From assembly GCA_963675945.1 (NCBI GenBank), contig OY780932.1, forward strand, positions 2,480,001-2,544,000: 64,000 bases of DNA, given 5' to 3'. Numbering within the stretch: the first letter of the stretch is position 1; each line of letters starts with the position of its first letter. The notes under the pieces were generated by a model. The model saw only the letters and a program-made list of their open reading frames with translations. It was not told where the DNA came from and made no database searches. The stretch is from G963556115 sp963675945 (GTDB lineage Bacteria; Planctomycetota; SZUA-567). Positions 25,717-34,987 of this stretch are shown piece by piece. Position numbers and translations under genes: made by a program.

Positions 25717-26010
25717 ATGTTTAAGGTGAGATTATTTACATATTGTCTGTTTTTACTTCTGCTCTGTCTGCTCGGGATATATACGGTCAACCAGAAGAGT
25801 CTCCATACCCAGGCGCGCTACAAATTGGCGCAGGTGCTTGAAGAGGAGCAGAGGGTGGATGAGAAGCTGGTCAAAGCGAGTGTTGAGCTCTCTGAATTAC
25901 TGGCGCCTGATAACCTGGAGGACTATAATGAAGAGTATGAATTGGGAATGCAACCCCTGCATCCGGTAGTGGATTATCAGGCGAAGCTAGAGGAGGATAG
26001 TTGTGAGTGA
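25717..26010 (+). CDS. ftsL: FtsL-like cell-division protein
   Basis: This is a 97-residue bitopic protein with a short cytoplasmic head, a transmembrane helix (~5-24) and an extracytoplasmic coiled-coil-like segment (RYKLAQVLEEEQRVDEKLVKASVEL). Sequence conservation in FtsL is poor. The call rests on size, topology and position between rsmH and ftsI. It would bind FtsQ and FtsB and activate FtsW-FtsI. Its end overlaps the ftsI start by 8 bp. Confidence 0.72.
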   Translation: MFKVRLFTYCLFLLLLCLLGIYTVNQKSLHTQARYKLAQVLEEEQRVDEKLVKASVELSELLAPDNLEDYNEEYELGMQPLHPVVDYQAKLEEDSCE

Positions 26011-27781
26011 TACTTCGAGTGCGGTTCTGACATATGATTTTGGGCGCAGAATCTTTTTCCGCGGGGCGTTCTTTCTTTCATTTATAATTATTCTGCTGGG
26101 GGTGTTGGCCTGGCGCTTATATGAGATTCAACTGGTGCAGCATGAGGAACTTACAGGTAGTGTCGAGGGGTATGTCAAGAGTAACATTACCTGGACGACC
26201 AGGCGTGGGCGAATATTCGATACCAGGGGGCGTGATCTGGCGATATCGGTCAAGACCCCGAGTTGTGCGTTTGATCCTAAACTGGCAGATTTACAAGGGA
26301 TTGACCGGATGGAGGTGGTCGGCAAGCTGGCGCGTACCCTGCAATTGACGCCGGCGGAGATGGATCGAGTCTACTCTGGAGTCATGAAGCAGGATAGTAG
26401 ATTTGTCTGGGTCAAACGGCGTCTGAACAGTGAGGAGATTGAGGCGGTGCAGGCGCTTAATTTACCGGGGATTCACTTTCCGGTCGAGTATACCAGATGC
26501 TACCCTCAGGGTAAGACCGGGTCGCAGGTACTCGGCTTCAGCAATATTGATGGCAAAGGGATGGAAGGTATTGAGCGTACCTGCGACTCAATTCTGCGTG
26601 GTCTCGGGGGTACGCGGGATGTGCAGCGGGACGCGGTGGGGCGTAAGCTCGCCGATACAGGTTCGGCCTTGGTCAGCGTTGAACCCGGGCTTGACGTTGA
26701 ATTGACTATTGACAGTTATATCCAAGACCTTACCGAGCGGGAGTTGGAGAAGGCGGTAATTGAGAATGAAGCGAGTTCGGGAGCGGCGGTCGTTATGGAT
26801 CCGGTGACGGGTGATATTCTGGCTATGGCCGGGTACCCGTCCTTTGATGCGAACCATCCGGCGGAATTTCCTGCTCGTAACCGACTCAATCCGATAGTTG
26901 CTTCCGTGTTCGAGCCGGGCAGTATCTTTAAATCGATCGTAGTGTCTGCCGCTTTGGAGCAGCAGGTGGTGACTCCTATGACTGAGTTTGACTGTGAAGG
27001 CGGTGCCTGGAGGATGCCGGAGAACGGACGTGTGCTCCATGATACACATGGGTATGGGGTACTACCAGTAGCGACAATTCTGGTAAAGAGTTCGAATATC
27101 GGTATGGCCAAGATTGCTGAACGTATGGGAAAGGAGAAGCTCTACCAGGGGCTGAGAAGATTCGGTATCGGGAGCCGTACCGGGGTGCCGATAGCCGGAG
27201 AATTAAACGGCACTCTCCGTGATGCCGGGAAATGGACCTCGTACAGTATGGGTTCAATTCCAATGGGGCAGGAGGTGACCATAACCCCTCTTCAGGCAGT
27301 TACAGCGTATTCGGCGATTGCCAACGGCGGGGTGCTGCTCAAGCCGCGGATTGTCAAGAATATCTATTCTCAGGATAATCTGGAGGAAGCGGTGCCGGTA
27401 ACCCCGGTGCGCCGCGTAATCAGTCCGGAGGTCTCGCAGCAGATACTCCAGATGCTCAAGGATACGGTCGAGGAGGGTACGGGTAAACGGGCGCGTTCTG
27501 AGATGTATACTGTCGGCGGTAAGACCGGTACGGCGCAGCTTGCCTGTAATGCTGCAGAGATAGCTGCCGGGCATAAAGGATATTCACCCAATCGCTATGT
27601 CGGTAGTTTTATTGCGGTGGCACCGATTGAGAATCCCCAGGTAGTGGTTCTGGTCTCGGTGCGGGAGCCGAAGAAGTCACACTATGGTGGAACGGTTTCG
27701 GCACCGGCGGTCAAGAATATTATCGATGGGGTACTCAATTATTACAAGATTCCGATGAGTCCACAGAAGAAGAAAGGGTAG
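26003..27781 (+). CDS. ftsI: Peptidoglycan transpeptidase FtsI (class B PBP)
   Basis: This is a septal DD-transpeptidase of 592 residues. It has a cytoplasmic tail, an anchor helix (~22-40), a pedestal domain beginning RRGRIFDTRGRDLA, and a transpeptidase domain with active-site S307-I-F-K310, S363-S364-N365 and K507-T508-G509. It cross-links glycan made by FtsW at the septum and is the target of beta-lactams. The GTG start lies inside ftsL. There is no C-terminal PASTA domain. murE follows after 4 bp. Confidence 0.95.
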   Translation: MSDTSSAVLTYDFGRRIFFRGAFFLSFIIILLGVLAWRLYEIQLVQHEELTGSVEGYVKSNITWTTRRGRIFDTRGRDLAISVKTPSCAFDPKLADLQGIDRMEVVGKLARTLQLTPAEMDRVYSGVMKQDSRFVWVKRRLNSEEIEAVQALNLPGIHFPVEYTRCYPQGKTGSQVLGFSNIDGKGMEGIERTCDSILRGLGGTRDVQRDAVGRKLADTGSALVSVEPGLDVELTIDSYIQDLTERELEKAVIENEASSGAAVVMDPVTGDILAMAGYPSFDANHPAEFPARNRLNPIVASVFEPGSIFKSIVVSAALEQQVVTPMTEFDCEGGAWRMPENGRVLHDTHGYGVLPVATILVKSSNIGMAKIAERMGKEKLYQGLRRFGIGSRTGVPIAGELNGTLRDAGKWTSYSMGSIPMGQEVTITPLQAVTAYSAIANGGVLLKPRIVKNIYSQDNLEEAVPVTPVRRVISPEVSQQILQMLKDTVEEGTGKRARSEMYTVGGKTGTAQLACNAAEIAAGHKGYSPNRYVGSFIAVAPIENPQVVVLVSVREPKKSHYGGTVSAPAVKNIIDGVLNYYKIPMSPQKKKG

Positions 27782-27785
27782 TCCT

Positions 27786-29234
27786 ATGCGTCTAGAAGAT
27801 GTGCTGGTCGGGGTTGAAGGGGAGCGAATTGGGTATGACGGCTCTACCGAGATAACCGCAATCGAATATGATAGTCGCAAAGTGAGGGCGGGGGCATTAT
27901 TTGCGGCGCTTCAAGGCGAGCATACAGATGGGAATAAGTATATTTCGCAGGCACTCGCAAATGGAGCCAATTTCATTCTTACCGGTGCCTTGCAGGATGA
28001 CTGCAGGGTGGGGCAGGTGGTGGCTGCGGATACGCGGCGGGCTCTGCGCCGCGTGGCTGAGAATTTTTATGCTGAAGCTGAGAAGCAGCTCAAATTGGTT
28101 GCGATAACCGGTACCAATGGCAAGACCACTATCGCACAGCTTATTGCTTCGGCTCTGAGAAGCTTGGGGCGGTGCTGTGGAGGGGTGGGGACGGTGGAGT
28201 ATGATCTGGTATCCGAGGTGATACCGGCACCGTTGACTACCCCGGAGAGTCCGGATTTTCAGCGTTATCTCCGGCAGATGGCAGATAGTGGCGCGGAGTA
28301 TGCGGTCTGTGAATTTTCCTCGCAGGCGCTGGTACAGGAACGGGTCGTGGGGGAGAATGTCGATTTTGCTGTGTTTACCAACCTCAGCCGGGATCATCTG
28401 GATAATCATGGGAGTATGGAGAATTACTTTCTCGCGAAGAAGCTGCTTTTTGATCATCTGGCGCCGGGCAGCTTTGCCGTAATCAACTCGGCTGATCCGT
28501 ATGCCGAGAAGATTGTCGCCGATTCCCGCGCTAAGGTACTCAGAGTCGGTAGTGAGCCTGAAGCCGATATCAGGCTTCTTCACGCGGAGTATGCGGTTGA
28601 TTGCACCTGTCTGCATATCGCTGTGGGCGGAATCGAGTATTCCTTTGATTCGGCACTTATCGGTGAGTATAATGCAGTAAATCTCCTTGAGGCGATAGCG
28701 GTACTCTATGCCGCAGGTCTGAATTTTTCCGAGATTATTCCTGCGGTGAGGAATTTCAAGGGGGCTGGCGGCAGACTTGAGCGCTTTGACTCCGGAGACG
28801 GGCGGATAGCCTTTGTCGATTATGCCCACACCGATGCGGCGCTGTATAATGCGCTTAGCGTACTTAAAAAGATCACCCCCAAGCGGCTTATTGTAGTATT
28901 TGGCTGTGGCGGTGACCGCGATAGAGGAAAGCGGCCGTTGATGGCGCAGGTTGCAGAAGAGAATGCAGATTTGGTCGTGCTGACCAATGATAATCCTCGT
29001 ACCGAGGATCCTACTCAGATTATGGCGGATATCTTAGCAGGTATCAGGGATAAATCCAGGGTACAGGTTGAGTATGACCGCAAACTGGCTATTCAGACCG
29101 CACTTGCCAGCGCTGAGCGTGGGGATGTGGTCCTGATTGCCGGAAAAGGACATGAGGATTATCAGATAATCGGTGGTCAGCGGATACATCTTGATGACAG
29201 AGAGGTAGTAGCCAATTATTATAATAGTTTGTAG
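27786..29234 (+). CDS. murE: UDP-MurNAc-tripeptide synthetase MurE, meso-diaminopimelate type
   Basis: This is a cytoplasmic Mur ligase of 482 residues adding the third stem-peptide residue. The ATP loop is G109-TNGKTT. The substrate-selecting motif is D402-N-P-R405, the form associated with meso-diaminopimelate rather than lysine. This implies DAP-type peptidoglycan, as in Gram-negative bacteria. The central-domain segment TTPESPDFQRYL and the carbamylated-lysine region are present. A terminator follows, so murF starts a separate transcript. Confidence 0.95.
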   Translation: MRLEDVLVGVEGERIGYDGSTEITAIEYDSRKVRAGALFAALQGEHTDGNKYISQALANGANFILTGALQDDCRVGQVVAADTRRALRRVAENFYAEAEKQLKLVAITGTNGKTTIAQLIASALRSLGRCCGGVGTVEYDLVSEVIPAPLTTPESPDFQRYLRQMADSGAEYAVCEFSSQALVQERVVGENVDFAVFTNLSRDHLDNHGSMENYFLAKKLLFDHLAPGSFAVINSADPYAEKIVADSRAKVLRVGSEPEADIRLLHAEYAVDCTCLHIAVGGIEYSFDSALIGEYNAVNLLEAIAVLYAAGLNFSEIIPAVRNFKGAGGRLERFDSGDGRIAFVDYAHTDAALYNALSVLKKITPKRLIVVFGCGGDRDRGKRPLMAQVAEENADLVVLTNDNPRTEDPTQIMADILAGIRDKSRVQVEYDRKLAIQTALASAERGDVVLIAGKGHEDYQIIGGQRIHLDDREVVANYYNSL

Positions 29235-29282
29235 ATATATCCATTTAACTTAAAAATTAAGCTGTAGGTGTAATGATATGAG

Positions 29283-29325
29283 ATTGAGGGCATTATAAGA
29301 AATGTGCTCTCAATTTTATTTTTAT
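29283..29325 (+). terminator. Terminator after murE
   Basis: ATTGAGGGCA (29283-29292) pairs with TGTGCTCTCAAT (29303-29314) with small mismatches, followed by TTTATTTTTATT. It breaks the division cluster into at least two transcripts. Confidence 0.7.
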
Positions 29326-29507
29326 TGATAATATTGTTTTACAGGAAGTTGACGTTAAAATTAGCTATAAAAACTTATACATTAGGGTAGGTTTTGGGGT
29401 GGGGATGAAGCTAACTAATTATATAAGTACGATAATAAAGATTGACCTGTATCGGTAGAATATATAAAATAGAGGGGTATTGTGGAGAATGATTGTGGGG
29501 AGGAGTA

Positions 29508-30863
29508 ATGCAGGTTGAGCTAGGATCTATCGCTGAGTGGGTCAGTGGTGAGATTATCGGTAATTCTGGATTGATGATATCCGGTGTCTCTACCGATACT
29601 CGAACGCTAAAGGATGGTGAACTCTTTATTGCCCTCAAGGGTGATAAGTTTGATGGTAATAAATTTGTAGCGCAGGCCTTTGCCAAGGGTGCGTCTGCTG
29701 CTCTGGTCTCTGACCGGGGTGCGCTGGCTGGTAGAGACGGTATTGTAGTTGGGGATACTACCAGAGCGCTAGGGGACTTTGCCATGATCTATCGCTGGCA
29801 GGAACCGCTTATCCCCTGGGTCGGGGTGACCGGGAGCAATGGAAAATCAACCACCCGCCATCTTATTGCCCATATTCTGCGCTTGCGTGGTAGGGTCTGC
29901 GAGCCGATAATGAATTATAATAACTTGATCGGTCTGCCGCTGACTATTCTGGGGAATACCCCGGAGAATAAGTATGCGGTTCTGGAGATGGGAACAAATT
30001 CTCAAGGTGAGATTGCCCGTCTGGCCGAGATTGCTAAGCCTACAGTTGCGGTAATAACCAATATTGCTCCGGCACATCTGGAAGGGTTGGGTTCGATAGC
30101 GGGAGTTGCCAATGAAAAAATGGCGGCGTTCTCCCAGCTTCCGAGTGATGGGATGGCAGTGATCCCGGCTGAGAGCAGATTTGCCGAGATGCTCAAGAGT
30201 GGGGTACGAAGCAATGCGGTTATCAAGACTTTTGGAGTGGATGTACTGGCGGATTATAGCGCGGAAGATGTTGAACTATTCTGGAGTCACAGTGCCTTTA
30301 GTCTGCGTGGGGTAAGATTTGAACTACCGCTTCTAGGTAAGCATAATATTGAGAATTGTCTGGCCGCGCTGGCGGTGGTTGAATTCTTTGGTATTGGTCT
30401 GGAGGAAGCGGCAGAGGCAGTACGGAGTTATGAACAACTAGAGCAGAGGCAAGAGGTTATCAAGACTAAGCGCTACCGCATAATCTCTGACTGTTACAAT
30501 GCCAATCCCGAGAGCCTCAGAGCGAGTGTGAATATCTTTCAAGCGTTGCAGACCGGGAGGAAGGTCTTGATTGTCGGGGATATGTTGGAGTTGGGGGTTG
30601 ACAGCGCGCAGATACACTTCGATTTCGGCAGGTGGCTGGCGGGAACCAATATTGATATCGTGCTTGCTGTCGGGAAGTTATCTATGGCTCTGGCCGAGGG
30701 GGCACATGCGCAGAATGCCCGGCAGGTTATCCGGCATTTTCGCGGTTCGATGTCGCTGATGGGGCATCTCAAAGAGATAATCAAGGATGGCGATACAATT
30801 CTCGTCAAGGGTTCCAATGGCATGCGGCTCAAACGGGTAGTATCGGCACTCAAAATAATGTAG
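29508..30863 (+). CDS. murF: UDP-MurNAc-tripeptide:D-Ala-D-Ala ligase MurF
   Basis: This is a cytoplasmic Mur ligase of 451 residues adding D-Ala-D-Ala to the UDP-MurNAc-tripeptide. It shows VSTDTRTLKDGELFIALKGDKFDG, ATP loop GVTGSNGKSTTRH, MNYNNLIGLPLTIL and DCYNANPESLRASV. ATG 29508 follows GGGAGGAG directly; a TTG five codons upstream is less likely. It stands alone between the murE terminator and a ~720-bp region holding a structured-RNA candidate. Confidence 0.95.
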   Translation: MQVELGSIAEWVSGEIIGNSGLMISGVSTDTRTLKDGELFIALKGDKFDGNKFVAQAFAKGASAALVSDRGALAGRDGIVVGDTTRALGDFAMIYRWQEPLIPWVGVTGSNGKSTTRHLIAHILRLRGRVCEPIMNYNNLIGLPLTILGNTPENKYAVLEMGTNSQGEIARLAEIAKPTVAVITNIAPAHLEGLGSIAGVANEKMAAFSQLPSDGMAVIPAESRFAEMLKSGVRSNAVIKTFGVDVLADYSAEDVELFWSHSAFSLRGVRFELPLLGKHNIENCLAALAVVEFFGIGLEEAAEAVRSYEQLEQRQEVIKTKRYRIISDCYNANPESLRASVNIFQALQTGRKVLIVGDMLELGVDSAQIHFDFGRWLAGTNIDIVLAVGKLSMALAEGAHAQNARQVIRHFRGSMSLMGHLKEIIKDGDTILVKGSNGMRLKRVVSALKIM

Positions 30864-31000
30864 AGCTTCGAGCGAATCGAGTATTTATAATTCTACGGTC
30901 GATGGTTTGGGCTCTTTCTCCAACCATTTGCCCTAAATACTCCTGTCATACCTAGAAAACTGCTTAACTAATTTTCATATCTAGTTACAACAATGATATC

Positions 31001-31402
31001 AGCCTGCAACGGAGTTGCTGGCAGAGGTTGCATCTAGCAGCCCGTCCATTTGTCTCTAGATGTCTGAAAATATGAGCTGGTGCAGTATTTTCAGACCATG
31101 GACGTTTTCCGAGAGGACGCATGCGAACTGCGAGTTGGCGAGCAGTGAGTCGTGGGCATATCCCTAGATGCTGGGTGTTCGAGCAGGCGAGAACTAAGCA
31201 GTGCCTTTTCCAAAGGTATGTCGAAGCCGTTGTGAAAGTAACGGCTGAGAGTGTAATCATAGGAGGTTGAGGAAAAAACTTCCGAAATACGCTCTGCGTA
31301 AAAGCCCAGATTTTAGACAGTCTAAACCCTTACTCCGGAGGTCTAGGCTGTTTCGTTGAGGGAACATGACTGGAGCCTTACGTGTTTCCTTCTCCTCAAC
31401 CC
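31001..31402. ncRNA. Candidate large structured RNA between murF and mraY, family not recognised
   Basis: The 722 bp between murF and mraY have no credible gene but dense perfect helices. These are GCAAC 31006/31014; GCATCTAG 31030 with 31164-31171; CGTCCAT 31043 with 31098-31104; an 11-bp GTCTGAAAATA 31062 with 31086-31096; ACTGC 31127/31142; GTTC 31177/31191; CCTTT 31204/31212; AGCCGTT 31225/31240; a 9-bp long-range GGTTGAGGA 31265 with 31393-31401; TACGC 31288/31296; TTTAGA 31312/31321; and AGGGAACA 31359/31383. Two hairpin loops share CGAG-nn-GGCGAG (31131-31142, 31180-31191). I looked for RNase P, tmRNA, SRP and 6S landmarks and found none. The strand is unknown; flanking genes are plus-strand. 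Confidence 0.5.
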
Positions 31403-31585
31403 AAAGGCCAGTATCTTTCCGCCAACTACCTATATCGGTAGTACAATCAACTATTTAAAAATCATCCTTTCAAGGGCAATTCTATGTCCTATAAAAATAT
31501 TAAAACTGATAATTGTTAAACTTATTTCGCCTCGGCTGACGATAAATGGGATGTCTTGTCCAATTATTGTTGAAAAAGGTTGATT

Positions 31586-32677
31586 ATGTTACGATTTCTT
31601 GCTGATCTCTCTTTGAGCTACGGACCACTCAGGGTCTTTGATAGTATAACGTTCCGCGCTGCTCTGGCTATGCTGATAGCCTTTATTATCTCCCTCCAAT
31701 TAATACCTAAATTTATCAGTCACATGAAGTCCAGTAATATTACGGAGAACATGATAAAGGATAGTAAGGAGATTGCAGCTCTGCATTCGGCCAAGGCCAA
31801 GACTCCGACTATGGGTGGGTTGGTTATGCTCATCGGGGTGACGGTATCGGCAATCCTCTTTCTGGATATTCGTAATCCTCTAGTGATGATGGGGCTGATG
31901 GTATTTATCGGCTATGGGTTGCTGGGGTTGATCGACGACTATATGAAGTACAAGCAATTGGGAAATAATGGGCTTACTAAACGGCAGAAGTTACTGGGGC
32001 AGATAGTCATTGCCGGGGTGATATGTTACGGTCTCAGCAGTTACGGCGGGGAGAATACGACCAAGATTCTTCTGCCGTTTCTCAAATGGGATGAGTTCAA
32101 GCTTGACTTGGGAATTATGTATTATCCATTCTTTATACTGGTAATTATCGGTTGTTCAAACGCAGTTAATCTTACCGATGGTCTCGATGGGCTTGCCGGG
32201 GGGTGTTCTATCTTCGCCTCGGCAGCGTATGCGGTTCTGGCGTATATTGTCGGTAATAGTGTGATAGCCGGGCATTTTCGGATACCGTATGTTGCCGGCA
32301 GCGGTGAACTCTGTATTTTGATGGCGGCGCTGATCGGGGGCTTGGCCGGCTTTGTCTGGTTCAATGCCAAACCGGCTGAGTTGTTTATGGGTGATACCGG
32401 AAGTCTGGCTATTGGCGGGGTGATCGGGTATACCGCCATGATCAGTAAACATGGAATTATCCTGCCGATTATTGGTGGGGTGTTTGTTATCGAAGCAGGT
32501 TCGGTGCTGCTGCAGATAATCTCGTTCAGGTTCTTCAAAAAACGTATTTTCAAGTGTGCGCCATATCATCATCATCTGGAGTTGTCGGGTTGGAACGAGA
32601 ATCATATTGTGGTGCGTCTCTGGATGATTGGGGCGATTCTGGCGGTAATCGGACTGGGAAGTCTCAAAATGCACTGA
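31586..32677 (+). CDS. mraY: Phospho-N-acetylmuramoyl-pentapeptide transferase MraY
   Basis: This is an inner-membrane enzyme of 363 residues making lipid I from UDP-MurNAc-pentapeptide and undecaprenyl phosphate. Conserved segments are KTPTMGG, the catalytic-site pair LIDDYMKY and NLTDGLDGLAGG, FMGDTGSLAIGG and PYHHHLELSGWNENHIVVRLW. There are about ten transmembrane helices. ATG 31586 has AAAAGG upstream; an in-frame TTG at 31580 is less likely. The next gene is ftsW; murD, commonly between them, is absent. Confidence 0.95.
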   Translation: MLRFLADLSLSYGPLRVFDSITFRAALAMLIAFIISLQLIPKFISHMKSSNITENMIKDSKEIAALHSAKAKTPTMGGLVMLIGVTVSAILFLDIRNPLVMMGLMVFIGYGLLGLIDDYMKYKQLGNNGLTKRQKLLGQIVIAGVICYGLSSYGGENTTKILLPFLKWDEFKLDLGIMYYPFFILVIIGCSNAVNLTDGLDGLAGGCSIFASAAYAVLAYIVGNSVIAGHFRIPYVAGSGELCILMAALIGGLAGFVWFNAKPAELFMGDTGSLAIGGVIGYTAMISKHGIILPIIGGVFVIEAGSVLLQIISFRFFKKRIFKCAPYHHHLELSGWNENHIVVRLWMIGAILAVIGLGSLKMH

Positions 32678-32721
32678 TGTGATGTGGGTAGGAAATTTGG
32701 AAAAATTACAGGTAAAGTATA

Positions 32722-33909
32722 ATGGATAACTGTATCATAGAGAAGCAAAGAGTGTTGAAGTCTATACGTGAACGTATACTGGCGGTTGCGTTTACTCTGG
32801 TCACTCTGGGGGTGGTTCTGGTCTACTCGGCGAGCTGTGTCAAGGCGGGGAATAACGGTTTTGACCTGACTTATCTGACCAAACAGCTTATCTGGCTGGG
32901 GCTGGGACTGGTGGCACTGGCGGTTATGAGCTGGATCAATATTCAGCGCCTGCGTCGACTCTCGCTTCCCCTGCTGCTGGTGCTTCTGGTCGTGTTGGGG
33001 GCGGTCATTGTTCCGGGTATCGGTACCCGGGTCAACGGGGCGTCGAGATGGCTGCGTTTTGCCGGTTTCAATATGCAGCCGTCTGAACTGGCAAAATTTG
33101 TTATGATTCTGGTGATGGCTGGTTTTCTCTCACGTTTTGAGGGTAAGAGTCTGCCCTTCTTTAGAGGATTTGTACCGGCGGTGGCGATAACCGGAGCCGT
33201 ACTCGGGCTTATCATTCTGGAGCCGGATTTCGGTACTTCGGCTTTGATCGGGGTGGTGATGGGATCAATGATAGTAGTCGGTGGAGCCAAGCTCTGGCAT
33301 ACTCTGCTGGCGCTGGTCTGTACCTTGCCTCCAGGGGTATATGTCGCTATCACCAAGATGGATTATATCGCTTCACGTATTCAGGCCTGGATCGATGGCG
33401 AGAAGGACGGCAAAGGGTATCAGATCTGGATGAGTAAGGTGGCGCTGGGCAGTGGCGGTTTGACCGGGATGGGGCTGGGAGAGGGTGTGTCCAAGCTTTA
33501 CTATCTGCCGGAGGCGCACACTGACTTTATCCTGGCGATTGCCGGGCAGGAACTAGGGTTTATCGGAACTGTGGTTATACTACTCCTCTTTGGGATCTTG
33601 GTTTATGAAGGAATGCGCCTGGTAAAACATGCTCCGAGTAAATTTACGGCGTTGGTAGCATATGGTGTGACCGCGGTGATCGGATTTCAGGCGGTATTCA
33701 ATATTGCGGTGGTGACTGCATCGGTTCCGCCCAAGGGCATCTCACTCCCCTTTATCAGCTTTGGCGGCAGTGGGCTCTGCATGGCGTTGGCCATGATCGG
33801 GGCGCTGGTAAGCATTACTCGGATTGAACCGGTACTTCCGATCAGGGTCGAGGTTGAGCCGGTGCTTGAGCTCGGCGAGAGCCTCAGCGAGGAGAGGGAG
33901 GCGGCATGA
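32722..33909 (+). CDS. ftsW: Lipid-II polymerase / cell-division protein FtsW (SEDS family)
   Basis: This is a polytopic SEDS glycosyltransferase of 395 residues working with FtsI at the septum. Landmarks are the GARRWL-equivalent NGASRWLRFAG, QPSELAKFVMI, LEPDFGTS (the catalytic aspartate region) and the C-terminal SEDS signature NIAVVTASVPPKGISLPFISFGGSGL. RodA is the close relative; the position between mraY and murG argues for FtsW. Its stop overlaps the murG start by 4 bp. Confidence 0.92.
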   Translation: MDNCIIEKQRVLKSIRERILAVAFTLVTLGVVLVYSASCVKAGNNGFDLTYLTKQLIWLGLGLVALAVMSWINIQRLRRLSLPLLLVLLVVLGAVIVPGIGTRVNGASRWLRFAGFNMQPSELAKFVMILVMAGFLSRFEGKSLPFFRGFVPAVAITGAVLGLIILEPDFGTSALIGVVMGSMIVVGGAKLWHTLLALVCTLPPGVYVAITKMDYIASRIQAWIDGEKDGKGYQIWMSKVALGSGGLTGMGLGEGVSKLYYLPEAHTDFILAIAGQELGFIGTVVILLLFGILVYEGMRLVKHAPSKFTALVAYGVTAVIGFQAVFNIAVVTASVPPKGISLPFISFGGSGLCMALAMIGALVSITRIEPVLPIRVEVEPVLELGESLSEEREAA

Positions 33910-34985
33910 GGGTGATTATGGCCGGAGGCGGTACAGGCGGGCATCTCTTTCCCGGACTCTCGCTGGCACAGGCGATGACCCAGCTCGATCCTGATACCGA
34001 AGTCTCCTTCATCGGGACGGCGCATGGGCTGGATATGGAGATTGTACCTAGAGCCGGTTATTTTATCGATATCCTCTCCGCGGGCAGGGGGTCTCCTCTA
34101 TCCTTATCGCATCTGGGGAATTTTCCACGTTTTGTTCTTTCAATCTGGCAGAGTATCAAATTATTCAAGACCTATAAACCGGATGTGCTCGTAGCCTTGG
34201 GCGGATTTGCTGCGGCGACGCCGGGGATTGCTGCGAAGCTGCTGGGGATTCCGCTGGTGATCCTTGAGCAGAACTCGGTTCCCGGAAGGGTTAACCGCTT
34301 ACTCTCGCGCTGGGCCAGAGGGATATACCTCCAGTTCAGGTGTGCCCGGGAGAGATTTACCAATACTCAAGCCAAGTTCTTTGATCTGGGCTCGCCCATG
34401 CGTGAACAGATGCGTAAACTCGCGTATGAAAAACCGGTGGACGGTCAGGCGCTGTTGATTATTGGTGGTTCACAGGGGGCGCAGAAGCTCAATGAAATAG
34501 TGCTTGAGTCGGTAAAGAGCATCAAGGAACAGACCGGGTGTAAAATAATACATGTGGCCGGAGCCGGCAACGAAGAGGGGATTCGCAAGGCGTATAAGAA
34601 TTTGGGGGTGGAAGCGACTGTCCATGGATTCTTCGGTAGACTTTCCGAGTGTTATAAGGAATCGAAGCTGGCAATATCCCGCTCTGGCGCCGGGAGTATC
34701 GCTGAACTTGCTGCTGCCGGGTTGCCGTCTATTCTGGTGCCTCTGCCTACGGCGATGGATAATCATCAGATGCTCAATGCGGAATTTGTGGCGCAGCGTA
34801 ACGGGGCGATTGTTCTGGAGCAACCGTTGCTAACTTCGGATATTCTAACCCGGCAGGTAGTGCGTATCTGGAAGGATAAGCAGCTGCGGGATAGTATGGC
34901 AGAGTCGGTACGGCTGTTGGCGCGGGCGGAATCTGCTTTCGAGATAGCGCAGAGTATTGTACAACTGGTCAATGAGAAGGTATAA
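33906..34985 (+). CDS. murG: UDP-GlcNAc:lipid I N-acetylglucosaminyltransferase MurG
   Basis: This peripheral membrane GT28 enzyme of 359 residues converts lipid I to lipid II. The N-terminal glycine loop is GGTGGHLFPG. Later come VLVALGGFAAATPGIAAKLLGIP, LEQNSVPGRVNRLLS, the UDP-binding IIGGSQGAQKLNEIV, SRSGAGSIAELAAAGLPSILVP and DNHQMLNAEFV. ATGA overlap with ftsW indicates coupled translation. Confidence 0.95.
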   Translation: MRVIMAGGGTGGHLFPGLSLAQAMTQLDPDTEVSFIGTAHGLDMEIVPRAGYFIDILSAGRGSPLSLSHLGNFPRFVLSIWQSIKLFKTYKPDVLVALGGFAAATPGIAAKLLGIPLVILEQNSVPGRVNRLLSRWARGIYLQFRCARERFTNTQAKFFDLGSPMREQMRKLAYEKPVDGQALLIIGGSQGAQKLNEIVLESVKSIKEQTGCKIIHVAGAGNEEGIRKAYKNLGVEATVHGFFGRLSECYKESKLAISRSGAGSIAELAAAGLPSILVPLPTAMDNHQMLNAEFVAQRNGAIVLEQPLLTSDILTRQVVRIWKDKQLRDSMAESVRLLARAESAFEIAQSIVQLVNEKV

Positions 34986-34987
34986 CA

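Noticed and set aside
30985..31260. Minus-strand 91-residue open frame in the murF-mraY gap, and a shorter plus-strand frame opposite it
   Set aside because: Composition is rich in Cys, Arg and Trp, unlike the other proteins here. Neither has a good ribosome site, and both lie on the dense helices that better support a structured RNA.
31224..31265. Group II intron domain V
   Set aside because: The AGCCGTT-GTGAAAG-AACGGCT hairpin has a GAAA in the loop, but it lacks the AGC triad and bulge of domain V and no intron-encoded protein is present.
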